6,301 nt of DNA from an uncultured Bacteroidales bacterium (GTDB taxonomy: Bacteria; Bacteroidota; Bacteroidia; Bacteroidales; JAUNSR01). The stretch's first letter is position 1; the number at the start of each line of letters is the position of its first letter. The stretch lies in assembly GCA_947074245.1 (NCBI GenBank), contig CAMTOW010000131.1:1-6301 (forward strand), given 5' to 3'. Below the pieces are notes generated by a model. It did not search any database, was not told the origin of the DNA, and saw only the letters and a list, made by a program, of their open reading frames with translations. Both the position numbers and the translations under genes were made by a program. Positions 1 through 6,281 of this stretch are shown in pieces.

Positions 1-61
1 AAAAGACGATTGGTATGACTAAACAGATTAACGCATCTTTTCATTCCGTTCGGGATAAAAT

Positions 62-111
62 AAAAAAAGAATCACTCCGAGAGCCGAAGCTCCGGGAGTG
101 ATTCTTTTTTT
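62..111. terminator. Bidirectional intrinsic terminator
   Basis: A 10-bp perfect stem (69-78 with 95-104) continues inward with GAGC/GCTC around a CGAA loop. It is flanked by seven A on the left (62-68) and seven T on the right (105-111), so it reads as a hairpin plus U-run on both strands. On the minus strand it lies about 20 nt past the stop of the amidophosphoribosyltransferase-like gene and should end that transcript. On the plus strand it would end a convergent gene lying mostly left of the window. Confidence 0.88.
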
Positions 112-129
112 ATGGAAGGATGCGTTTTT

Positions 130-2022
130 TTACATAGAACGTTTGGCGTCGTGCCCTTCGTAATAATTGATAAACGAGTTGTTTACCAATCGGTTTCCGC
201 CCGGAGTCGGATAATCTCCGGTGAAATACCAGTCGCCTTTGTTGTCCGGACAAGCATCGTGCAAACCTTCGATCGTCTGATAGATGATCTCCACTTCGGC
301 CTTCGTTTTGGAAGGAGTCAGCATTTGTGCGATTTTCGCCGAAATCTGTTCCGGTGTAAACGGTTCGTAGATCTCTTTGACATGGTTGACGATCTGTTCT
401 TTCGGCAGATTCTGCTGCGCTTTCGATTTGCGATACACCTCATCAATGATGTGGCGTTTGTTGTTTTCTTTCAACAATTCGATCGCCGCTTTGAAAGCGA
501 TGAATTCGCCCATACGAGACATATCGATTCCGTAGCAGTCCGGATAGCGGATCTGAGGAGAAGACGATACGATGATGATCTTCTTCGGATTAAGCGTGTC
601 GAGGATCTTGATGATACTTTGGCGCAAAGTAGTTCCGCGTACGATCGAGTCGTCGATCACGACCAGATTGTCGGTGCCTGCATGAATCGTACCGTAGGTT
701 ACGTCATAAACATGGGCCGCCAGGTCGTTTCGGCTGTTGCCCTCCGCGATGAAGGTACGCAGCTTGATATCTTTGATGGCGATCTTTTCAGAACGCACTT
801 TTTTATCCAGAATTTCCTGAAGTTCCTCTTTGGTCAGTTCCGCGCCTTTGGCAAGAATCAGTTCCTGTTTCTTATCGTCCATCGCTTTGTCCAAACCTTC
901 TAGCATACCGTAATAAGCTACTTCGGCCGTGTTGGGGATGAATGAGAATACAGAGTTATCCAAATCGTGGTTTACCGATTTCAAGATCGCAGGCACTAGG
1001 TTGTATCCCAAGCGTTTGCGCTCTTTGTAGATATCCTGATCGCTGCCTCGTGAGAAATAGATTCGCTCGAACGAGCATTTCTTCACCTCTCTCGGAGCGT
1101 TGATCTGAGCCAGATGCATCTCACCTTTCTTATTGATGATGATTCCCTGTCCCGGTTCAAGCTCTTTGATCGTATCGTAGGATACGCCAAGCGCGGTCTG
1201 GATAACCGGACGTTCAGAAGCGATCACGACAATCTCGTCATCGGCATACCAAAACGCCGGACGGATTCCCCACGGATCACGGAACGTAAAACAATCCCCG
1301 CTTCCGATCATACCGCTAATCACATAACCGCCATCCCACATCGGGCTTGCCGTGCGAAGCACGTTCTCGATGTTGATCTGATCTTCGATTGCCATCGTGA
1401 TGTCCATTCCGGCAAGTCCCTCTTCTTTCGATTGCTGGAACAGACGTTCCACTTCTCGGTCGAGACGATGTCCGACTTGCTCCAACATAATATACGTATC
1501 GGCATATTTACGCGGATGTTGTCCCTGAAGAGTGATTTGGTGAAAAATTTCGTCGACGTTGGTCAGATTGAAGTTACCGCAAAGGGTCAGGTTTTTGGCG
1601 CGCCAGTTGTTGCGGCGGATAAATGGATGTACGTAAGCGAGGCCGGAGCGGCCTGTCGTACTATAGCGAAGATGCCCCATGTAGATCTCTCCGGCAAAAG
1701 GAAGTACCGTTTTGGCATAGGTTGCATCACGAAGTGTGGCAGGATCTAAATCTTTGTAGTTTTCATGTACAGCAGCAAATATATCGGTTATCGCGCCGGA
1801 GCCCATGGCCCGCTGACGGAAAAGATATTCTTCGCCGGGATGAGCCTCCATCTTAAGACAAGCCAGACCTGCGCCCTCCTGTCCGCGATTGTGCTGTTTT
1901 TCCATCAGAAGATAGAGCTTATTCAGCCCATACATCCAGGTTCCATACTTTTCCTGATAATATTCAAGCGGTTTTAATAATCGCACCATTGCGACTCCGC
2001 ATTCATGTTTCAACTGTTCCAT
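130..2022 (-). CDS. Amidophosphoribosyltransferase-like protein (class II glutamine amidotransferase + PRTase), long Bacteroidota form
   Basis: The 630-residue protein resembles glutamine PRPP amidotransferase (PurF), which makes 5-phosphoribosylamine from PRPP and glutamine in the first step of cytosolic purine synthesis. The N-terminal Ntn glutaminase domain (about 1-310) shows Cys8 after a short leader (MEQLKHE) that would have to be removed to expose it, then QHNRGQEGAG (43-52), GHLRYSTTG (116-124), GNFNLTN (149-155) and DPWGIRP (249-255). The C-terminal phosphoribosyltransferase part has FIPNTAEVAYYG (361-372), the PRPP loop VVIDDSIVRGTT (454-465) and YGID (497-500). It is longer than typical PurF (about 470-510 residues), with an extra lysine/glutamate-rich stretch near 381-420 and an extended tail. 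The tail WYFTGDYPT aligns with the cysteine-bearing end of Fe-S PurF, but those cysteines are absent. Where the family has NG in the oxyanion region, this protein has NF (150-151). It may be a second, diverged PurF, so no symbol is given. Class assignment is firm; the exact reaction is inferred. Confidence 0.9.
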   Translation of the reverse strand: MEQLKHECGVAMVRLLKPLEYYQEKYGTWMYGLNKLYLLMEKQHNRGQEGAGLACLKMEAHPGEEYLFRQRAMGSGAITDIFAAVHENYKDLDPATLRDATYAKTVLPFAGEIYMGHLRYSTTGRSGLAYVHPFIRRNNWRAKNLTLCGNFNLTNVDEIFHQITLQGQHPRKYADTYIMLEQVGHRLDREVERLFQQSKEEGLAGMDITMAIEDQINIENVLRTASPMWDGGYVISGMIGSGDCFTFRDPWGIRPAFWYADDEIVVIASERPVIQTALGVSYDTIKELEPGQGIIINKKGEMHLAQINAPREVKKCSFERIYFSRGSDQDIYKERKRLGYNLVPAILKSVNHDLDNSVFSFIPNTAEVAYYGMLEGLDKAMDDKKQELILAKGAELTKEELQEILDKKVRSEKIAIKDIKLRTFIAEGNSRNDLAAHVYDVTYGTIHAGTDNLVVIDDSIVRGTTLRQSIIKILDTLNPKKIIIVSSSPQIRYPDCYGIDMSRMGEFIAFKAAIELLKENNKRHIIDEVYRKSKAQQNLPKEQIVNHVKEIYEPFTPEQISAKIAQMLTPSKTKAEVEIIYQTIEGLHDACPDNKGDWYFTGDYPTPGGNRLVNNSFINYYEGHDAKRSM

Positions 2023-2070
2023 TTAATTATCAAATATTCAGTTAGCACTTCAAACTGATTTTTGCAGGGA

Positions 2071-2078
2071 CAAAGATA
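2071..2078 (-). promoter_or_regulatory. Bacteroidota-type -7 promoter box for the PurF-like gene
   Basis: Read on the minus strand this is TATCTTTG, an exact match to the Bacteroidota housekeeping -7 consensus TAnnTTTG, about 50 nt upstream of the start at 2022. No good -33 TTTG is visible at the usual spacing. Just upstream is a short inverted repeat, AGTCT (2078-2082) and AGACT (2091-2095), which overlaps the box by one base and could be an operator or chance. The gene start has no purine-rich ribosome binding site, as is usual in this phylum. Confidence 0.5.
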
Positions 2079-2243
2079 GTCTAAAAACGCAGACTGAATT
2101 GGTGAAATGTTACTAAAAACTTTTTTTTGAATGGTAAAAATTCGTTTTGATTACAGAAAGTCATCGAATCTGTTTTTTCAAAGCAATCTGCGTGAGCACG
2201 GATTCTCCTGTTTTGAGCACTTCCGCTTCTCGCCATTATTCAT

Positions 2244-2299
2244 AAAAAAACTCCCTTTCACCTTTTCCGATATCGCAATATCGGAAAAAGCAAAGGGAG
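2244..2299 (-). terminator. Intrinsic terminator of the TonB-dependent receptor gene
   Basis: The long hairpin has an outer 8-bp stem (2251-2258 with 2292-2299), a small asymmetric internal loop, and an inner 11-bp stem (2263-2273 with 2278-2288) closed by a 4-nt loop. On the minus strand it is followed directly by seven U (A-run 2244-2250). It starts about 30 nt past the receptor stop codon. The plus-strand side lacks a T-run, so direction is clear. Confidence 0.9.
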
Positions 2300-2329
2300 C
2301 ACACATATAAAAGCTCTTTATGGTTCTGA

Positions 2330-4219
2330 TCAGAATCGTACTTTCAATCCGCCGAACGCAAGGCATCCCGGCATCGGATAATTATAATTGATCATATATT
2401 TTTGATTCAGGATATTGTCGATCAAAGCAAACACCTCGATACCCTTGGCCGGATAATAAGAGATCTTGGCATTGAGCAACGTATAGTTTTGGTTTTTCAC
2501 ATCAGGAGCCACATACAGGCCGCCGATGGTTTTGACCTGCACATCCAGTCGGATCTGTTTGATCGGCAGATAGTCTACTCCGAAGAAAAACTGATTCTTG
2601 GGTGCGCCCGTCAGTTTCTTGATATCGGTGTGCATATAGCTATAAGTTGAATTGACTCCCAGATTCGGCAGAATATGATAAGCGGCCGCCACTTCAATCC
2701 CTTTGTTTTTGAACTTACCGGTATTTTCGTTGACCGGATGCCCCAGTTCGGGGTGGAACACGGTCTGGATCAGATCCTTTCCGCGCGAAATATACCCGGT
2801 CAGTTCCAGACGCAGATTCTTATTCAACAGATATTGGGTGATGCTCGCCTCGTAATTCATCATCGACTCCGGATTCAGATCCGGATTGGCCGGTTTATAC
2901 AGATACAGTTCGCGGAACGAAGGGTTACGATATCCTTTCGCAACCGATCCTTTCAGGATGGTATTCATTTTCGGGAACAACGTGATTCCCCCCTGCGGGA
3001 TCCAACTGTTGCCGAACTTCTCATTGATCACGAAACGCAATCCGGCATTCAGCGTGATCAGATCCCACAAGATATCTTGCGAGGCCACCAGGTAAGGAGC
3101 CGTTTCGTTGATATGTTTCTTTTTCAGAGTCGATATATTTCCGGGCGATTGCGTCATCCCGCCCGATTTCTTGATTTCGCCCGTATAATGGGTAAAATCC
3201 AGCCCCGCCGTGATGTTATTGCCTTGCGCCAACGAAAAAGACTGATAGGCGATGATGCCCAGATGATCGTCTACCGAATGAAACGCTTTGGGGTCATAGA
3301 TAAAATGATTGCCATAACTATAGAAGAACTTCACCGTACCGGTAGTCTTATCGTAAACGTTGTTGACATTCGCCGAAACGGCCCCGCGTATGATATTCTG
3401 TTTGTATGGTTCTTTATTCTCTTCGCTGATGTATGTAGGGTCGTGTCCGCTGAATTTGGTCAGATTATAATCCACCGTCGCGTTCCAATGCTTCGAAAAG
3501 TCATATCCCGCTTTCACGAAACCGCTTCCCTGCTCGAAATCGAAATATTCGGACGTACCGTCGGTGCGATCATAGTTGAGCGCAACCATCGAATGAAACT
3601 TCCCGTATCTCACCATGTTGGTGAATCCGAATTTGGCCGTATTATACGAGCCGTATTGTGCCGAAAGCGATGTATGCACGCCCTCTTGGGTCGCATTCTT
3701 GGTGATGACGTTTATCGCGCCGCCCATCGCATTGGATCCGTACAGAACCGATGCCGGGCCGCGGATCACCTCTACCTTCTCTACATATTCGGTCGCGTAG
3801 GCATCCCCCACGTGATGAGAAAAGATTCCGGCGAATTGAGGCTGACCGTCAACCATCATCAGGATCTGACTCGTTGGCGAACCGCCCACCCCGCGCACCT
3901 TGATGGCACCCGAGCCTCCGGTCGAAACACCGAATCCGGTGATTCCGCGTTCGGTAACAAACAGGCTGGGCACACGCCCGGATAGCACGCTGAGCAATTT
4001 GCTTTCGCCGCTCTCCTCAATCTGTTCGTTCGAAACGATACTGATACTATAAGGTAATTGATTTCGGGATGTCGCCAGATTGGTACCGGTGATCACGATG
4101 TCTTGAATCTGCTGAACGCTATCGGTGCGGTAGCCGGCCGATCTTGATTCGGGCGTTTGAGCGAAAGCCACACAGCTGCCAGCCAGAGTAATCGCCAAAA
4201 CGGTCTGTCTTGTTTTCAT
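2330..4219 (-). CDS. TonB-dependent outer-membrane receptor (BtuB/colicin-receptor-like class)
   Basis: The 629-residue beta-barrel receptor should import a scarce ligand over the outer membrane using TonB/ExbBD energy. Residues 1-20 form a signal peptide with likely cleavage at AFA|Q. A TonB-box-like segment follows (IQDIVITGT, 38-46), then the plug domain (about 50-175) with KVRGVGG (107-113), VDGQPQFAG (123-131) and RGPASVLYGSNAMGGAINVITK (153-174). The remainder is barrel, with the typical NPDLNPE segment and a C-terminal Phe as outer-membrane assembly signal (KVRF). It lacks the N-terminal carboxypeptidase-like domain of SusC-type receptors and has no SusD partner beside it, so a glycan role is unlikely; cofactors, haem, metal chelates or siderophores are typical for this class. 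It is divergent from the S-component gene at 4453. The start at 4219 is set by the signal peptide. Ligand not determinable here. Confidence 0.93.
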   Translation of the reverse strand: MKTRQTVLAITLAGSCVAFAQTPESRSAGYRTDSVQQIQDIVITGTNLATSRNQLPYSISIVSNEQIEESGESKLLSVLSGRVPSLFVTERGITGFGVSTGGSGAIKVRGVGGSPTSQILMMVDGQPQFAGIFSHHVGDAYATEYVEKVEVIRGPASVLYGSNAMGGAINVITKNATQEGVHTSLSAQYGSYNTAKFGFTNMVRYGKFHSMVALNYDRTDGTSEYFDFEQGSGFVKAGYDFSKHWNATVDYNLTKFSGHDPTYISEENKEPYKQNIIRGAVSANVNNVYDKTTGTVKFFYSYGNHFIYDPKAFHSVDDHLGIIAYQSFSLAQGNNITAGLDFTHYTGEIKKSGGMTQSPGNISTLKKKHINETAPYLVASQDILWDLITLNAGLRFVINEKFGNSWIPQGGITLFPKMNTILKGSVAKGYRNPSFRELYLYKPANPDLNPESMMNYEASITQYLLNKNLRLELTGYISRGKDLIQTVFHPELGHPVNENTGKFKNKGIEVAAAYHILPNLGVNSTYSYMHTDIKKLTGAPKNQFFFGVDYLPIKQIRLDVQVKTIGGLYVAPDVKNQNYTLLNAKISYYPAKGIEVFALIDNILNQKYMINYNYPMPGCLAFGGLKVRF

Positions 4220-4377
4220 AGGAGGATGAATTAATAGTCGGATTTAGTCAATGATCCGGAAGTAAATCGAACCTTTCTGCCGAAAAACGCCCTCTTTATT
4301 CCAGATTGATTAGTGGTTTTGAACATCAATTAAGTCATAAAACGTTACTTGGTCTTAAATTGAGTGTTATCCAATAA

Positions 4378-4431
4378 ACAATTGTGCACTTTATTTTGTT
4401 TTAGTAACACGATTATACGAACAATTATTGT
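4378..4431. promoter_or_regulatory. Candidate operator palindromes between divergent genes
   Basis: Two short palindromes share the half-site ACAATT: ACAATTGT (4378-4385) and ACAATTATTGT (4421-4431, symmetric about its central T). Their starts are 43 bp apart, about four helical turns. Farther toward the receptor is a looser inverted repeat, TCAATTAAG (4326-4334) with CTTAAATTGA (4354-4363). They lie in the 233-bp region between the receptor and the S-component gene, where a shared regulator might bind. I found no exact TAnnTTTG promoter box on either strand and no cobalamin, TPP or other riboswitch motif. A/T-rich sequence produces such palindromes by chance, so this is tentative. Confidence 0.3.
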
Positions 4432-4452
4432 CATCATCAATCAGATAAAACT

Positions 4453-4962
4453 ATGGACGCAACCGTAAAACTTTACTCGTACTCCTTACGTCAACAAAAA
4501 ACGTATCTAATCGCACTGACCTTTGTCGTAGCGAATCTGGCTTTACCTCAACTGTGTCATCTCTTGCACATGGGCGGCCCGATCTTTTTACCCCTGTTTT
4601 TCCTGACGCTGATCGCAGCGTATAAATACGGACTGTCGGTAGGGCTTCTTACCGCAATCCTCTCTCCTCTTACAAACTGGATGCTCTTCGGAATGCCTCC
4701 CGCGCCGATTTTGCCCGAAATGATCATGAAATCGATCCTTTTCGCGATGGCGGCATCTTTTTTGGCAGCGAAAAGCCGTAAGGTTTCTTTCGTATGTATC
4801 CTCGGAGCCATCTTGTTTTATCAAACTACGGGAACGCTGATCGAATGGGCGGCCGGAGCAGACATCTCCGTTTTGCTATCGTCTCTTCGCATTGCGATTC
4901 CGGGATTGCTCATTCAGCTTTTCGGAGGATACCTGGTGCTGAAAGCGCTTAGCCGTTTTTGA
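4453..4962 (+). CDS. Putative ECF transporter S component (substrate-specific membrane subunit)
   Basis: The 169-residue, very hydrophobic protein has about six predicted helices (near 18-36, 42-58, 61-80, 88-106, 110-131 and 146-166), matching the size and topology of ECF-type S components, which bind a vitamin, cofactor or metal at the inner membrane and dock onto a shared EcfA-EcfA'-EcfT engine. Family-like features are the proline- and glycine-bearing turns, GGPIFLPLFF (41-50), SPLTNWMLFGMP (71-82), ILPEMIMKS (86-94) and IPGLLIQLFGGYLV (149-162). No ATPase or T subunit is nearby, so it would need an engine encoded elsewhere or act alone. A Cys/His cluster (Cys35, His36, His39) sits in the loop after helix 1. 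Neighbours (divergent receptor, downstream methyltransferase) suggest uptake of the same compound. No Shine-Dalgarno is seen. The substrate is unknown. Assignment rests on overall resemblance, not a diagnostic motif. Confidence 0.75.
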   Translation: MDATVKLYSYSLRQQKTYLIALTFVVANLALPQLCHLLHMGGPIFLPLFFLTLIAAYKYGLSVGLLTAILSPLTNWMLFGMPPAPILPEMIMKSILFAMAASFLAAKSRKVSFVCILGAILFYQTTGTLIEWAAGADISVLLSSLRIAIPGLLIQLFGGYLVLKALSRF

Positions 4963-4996
4963 TTTTCATTTTGTTGTATTTGATATGATTAGAACT

Positions 4997-5031
4997 GGAA
5001 CTATTGACCTTTTGTCTTTAGTTCCTTTTTT
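4997..5031 (+). terminator. Intrinsic terminator after the S-component gene
   Basis: A 7-bp stem GGAACTA (4997-5003) with TAGTTCC (5019-5025) continues through a 2x2 internal loop to GAC/GTC (5006-5008, 5014-5016) and is followed by six T (5026-5031). It begins 35 nt past the stop at 4962. It lies between the S-component and methyltransferase genes, so they are either separate transcripts or joined only by read-through. Confidence 0.82.
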
Positions 5032-5095
5032 ATGAATTTCATTACGGCACTTTACTCCACAAAAAAAATTCAAACCATAAATCTGCTAATAACGT

Positions 5096-5716
5096 ATGAA
5101 AACTGACAAGACTTCGCAAAAATCTTTTTTTGACGAAAAAGCTTCGGTCTGGGATGTGATCAATAAACCCGAACCCCTCAAAATCGAATATCTGCTTGGC
5201 AAGCTTTCTTTCGGTGATTCGGATTCGATTCTGGACGTAGGCACCGGTACGGGAATTCTGATTCCGTTTTTACGTGAGAAATCACCGAACGGATCAATTC
5301 TGGCAGTCGATTTTTCCGAAGGAATGATCGAACAGGCTAAAAAAAAATACGGCGACCTGCCCAAGGTTCGTTTCGAGGTGATGGACGTAGAGAGCGACCC
5401 GATCGACGCTACGTTCGATAAGATCATCCTTTTTTCGATGTTTCCGCACCTGGAGCATAAAGTGGATACCATATCCAGGCTGGTTGCGCAGCTTAATCCC
5501 GACGGTCGCTTGATGATCGCTCACGATCAAGGCCGCGAATTTCTCAACAACCTACACCGAAACATCGACGAAAAGGTGGAAAATTCGCGCCTCATCCCCG
5601 TAGAAGATCAGAAGAAACAATTTGAACGTGCGGGAATCGTTGTCGAAAACTGTTTTGAAAGCGACAGCTATTATTATATGATCTTGAAAAAGAAAGAAGA
5701 CGACCGGGTTTCGTAA
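5096..5716 (+). CDS. Class I SAM-dependent methyltransferase (methyltransferase-11-like)
   Basis: The 206-residue soluble protein has the Rossmann-fold core of SAM methyltransferases. Motif I is ILDVGTGTG (45-53), the glycine-rich SAM loop; an acidic residue ends strand 2 (AVDFSEGM, Asp72); motif III-like MDVESD (96-101) would contact adenine; FDKIILFSMFPHL (107-119) and LNPDGRLMIAH (133-143) follow as in the methyltransferase-11 family. The N-terminus (FFDEKASVWD, 11-20) is typical of small-molecule methyltransferases. Its acceptor cannot be read from the sequence. It lies 133 bp downstream of the S-component gene on the same strand, across a terminator, so a role in modifying the imported compound is an inference. 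A run of nine A (5339-5347) encodes consecutive lysines. The start at 5096 places the fold at the usual distance from the N-terminus; no Shine-Dalgarno is visible. Confidence 0.92.
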   Translation: MKTDKTSQKSFFDEKASVWDVINKPEPLKIEYLLGKLSFGDSDSILDVGTGTGILIPFLREKSPNGSILAVDFSEGMIEQAKKKYGDLPKVRFEVMDVESDPIDATFDKIILFSMFPHLEHKVDTISRLVAQLNPDGRLMIAHDQGREFLNNLHRNIDEKVENSRLIPVEDQKKQFERAGIVVENCFESDSYYYMILKKKEDDRVS

Positions 5717-5796
5717 CGAAGGATCCGACCCGATCGATATCCAGACGAACGGAAGACACCCGAAACACATCCAGATCTACCTGATCATTCATATAG

Positions 5797-5844
5797 ATCG
5801 GCAGCCCGTAATAACTGATTATGGGGCTGCCGATTTTATTTTTT
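5797..5844 (+). terminator. Strong intrinsic terminator after the methyltransferase gene
   Basis: An 11-bp G/C-rich perfect stem (5797-5807 with 5824-5834) has a further TAAT/ATTA pairing in its apical part and is followed by a T-rich tract, TTTTATTTTTT (5834-5844). It ends transcription about 80 nt past the methyltransferase stop. No equivalent U-run exists on the other strand. Confidence 0.92.
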
Positions 5845-5880
5845 CTACCTGCAAAGAATAAGTCTTGTGCCTGATAAGAG

Positions 5881-5968
5881 CTCGTTCGGTGCCGTATAAA
5901 CGATCGTTAGACGGCGTATTAACGTGTGTTTACTCGCCGTCTAACGAGCATTTCATCGCGTAGAAACG
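5881..5968. repeat. 22-bp in-register tandem repeat array, four diverged units
   Basis: Four adjacent 22-bp units (5881-5902, 5903-5924, 5925-5946, 5947-5968) align without gaps. Every unit ends in AACG, and positions 5-6 (TT), 13 (C) and 19-22 (AACG) are the same in all four. Positions 3, 4, 10, 12, 14, 15 and 16 agree in three of four. Three units carry GTANNAACG (5894-5902, 5916-5924, 5960-5968), and unit 3 carries the variant GTCTAACG. Units 1 and 2 have CGTT near the left and AACG at the right, giving each unit partial dyad symmetry. The preceding 22 bp (5859-5880) match unit 1 weakly; the following 22 bp do not convincingly continue the array. It is intergenic, after the methyltransferase terminator. 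The period of about two helical turns would suit repeated protein binding on one DNA face, but function is unknown. Confidence 0.7.
5904..5947. repeat. 13-bp perfect inverted repeat within the 22-bp array
   Basis: The arms TCGTTAGACGGCG (5904-5916) and CGCCGTCTAACGA (5935-5947) are exact reverse complements separated by 18 bp. The spacer itself contains AAC/GTT (5921-5923, 5928-5930) around a GTGT loop. A second, outer symmetric pair is GCTCGTT (5880-5886) with AACGAGC (5965-5971). There is no T-run on either side, so it is not a typical terminator. It could be a cruciform, a dyad binding site or part of a small palindromic repeat family. Confidence 0.8.
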
Positions 5969-6163
5969 AGCCTTGACCAGTCGCCCTTTTAGAAATTATC
6001 CAGCACAAAAAATGATTTTAACAATAACACTTCGCGATGAAACGGCTTATTGGGTACGATATCCATCACGACAAAAAACCGTGTAGAAAGATTCGCAATG
6101 CTGTTTCGCCGTGCGGCAATCTCCTTATACAGCCATCCGAATTGAAAACCAAAAAGAACGACA

Positions 6164-6202
6164 AAGCCCCGGCGCGGTTCGAAATGAACTGCACCGGGGC
6201 TT
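6164..6202. terminator. Long hairpin, possible terminator with no visible gene
   Basis: The 9-bp outer stem AAGCCCCGG (6164-6172) with CCGGGGCTT (6194-6202), one mismatch, and a 7-bp inner stem (6174-6180 with 6186-6192, one G-U pair) close on a 5-nt loop. On the minus strand the hairpin is followed by a T-rich but interrupted stretch (CTTTTT at the complement of 6151-6156, after a GTCGTT interruption); the plus side is poor in T. It would best suit a minus-strand gene ending just right of the window, or a structured leader or small RNA end. Structure is clear; role is uncertain. Confidence 0.5.
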
Positions 6203-6264
6203 GATTTATCGATATGGGAAACGACTTTGCGCCGATTCCGGGATCGTAAAAGTAAAATATCTGT

Positions 6265-6281
6265 CCGATCAGGCAGATCGG
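6265..6281. other. Short perfect hairpin near the window edge
   Basis: CCGATC (6265-6270) and GATCGG (6276-6281) form a perfect 6-bp stem around AGGCA. No U-run follows on either strand, so terminator function is not supported. It lies between two copies of the direct repeat CCGGGATCGT. Confidence 0.4.

Larger units (their letters stand above)
2023..2329. other. Intergenic region between receptor and PurF-like genes
   Basis: About 307 bp without a credible gene. It holds the receptor gene's terminator at the right (2244-2299) and the PurF-like promoter box at the left (2071-2078). The middle (about 2100-2240) is A/T-rich with homopolymer runs, including eight T near 2120. I saw no riboswitch motif, tRNA or further strong hairpin there. 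The two flanking minus-strand genes are therefore probably transcribed separately. Confidence 0.65.

Noticed and set aside
1..60. Possible tail of a plus-strand gene entering from the left (frame with stop at 20-22, ending KDDWYD)
   Set aside because: Six codons cannot be assigned to a gene. The plus-strand T-run of the terminator at 62-111 makes a convergent gene plausible but does not fix the frame.
2193..2220. Direct repeat TGAGCAC at 2193-2199 and 2214-2220, 21 bp apart
   Set aside because: Seven bases twice in an intergenic region can arise by chance. No promoter or gene start is next to it.
2675..3985. Long plus-strand open frame (436 codons) opposite the receptor gene
   Set aside because: It is antisense to a receptor with clear signal peptide, plug and barrel features. 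Its product is rich in Arg, His and Ile without domains, as expected from a codon-use shadow.
4220..4452. Riboswitch upstream of the receptor or S-component gene
   Set aside because: I looked for cobalamin- and TPP-type conserved motifs on both strands and saw none; the region is A/T-rich with only short dyads.
5881..5968. CRISPR array
   Set aside because: The 22-bp units are contiguous and diverged, with no identical repeats alternating with unique spacers and no cas gene.
6037..6204. Plus-strand open frame of 55 codons starting MKRLIGYDIHH
   Set aside because: It runs through the whole stem of the 6164-6202 hairpin and stops within its right end, has no recognisable domain, no promoter box and no ribosome binding site.
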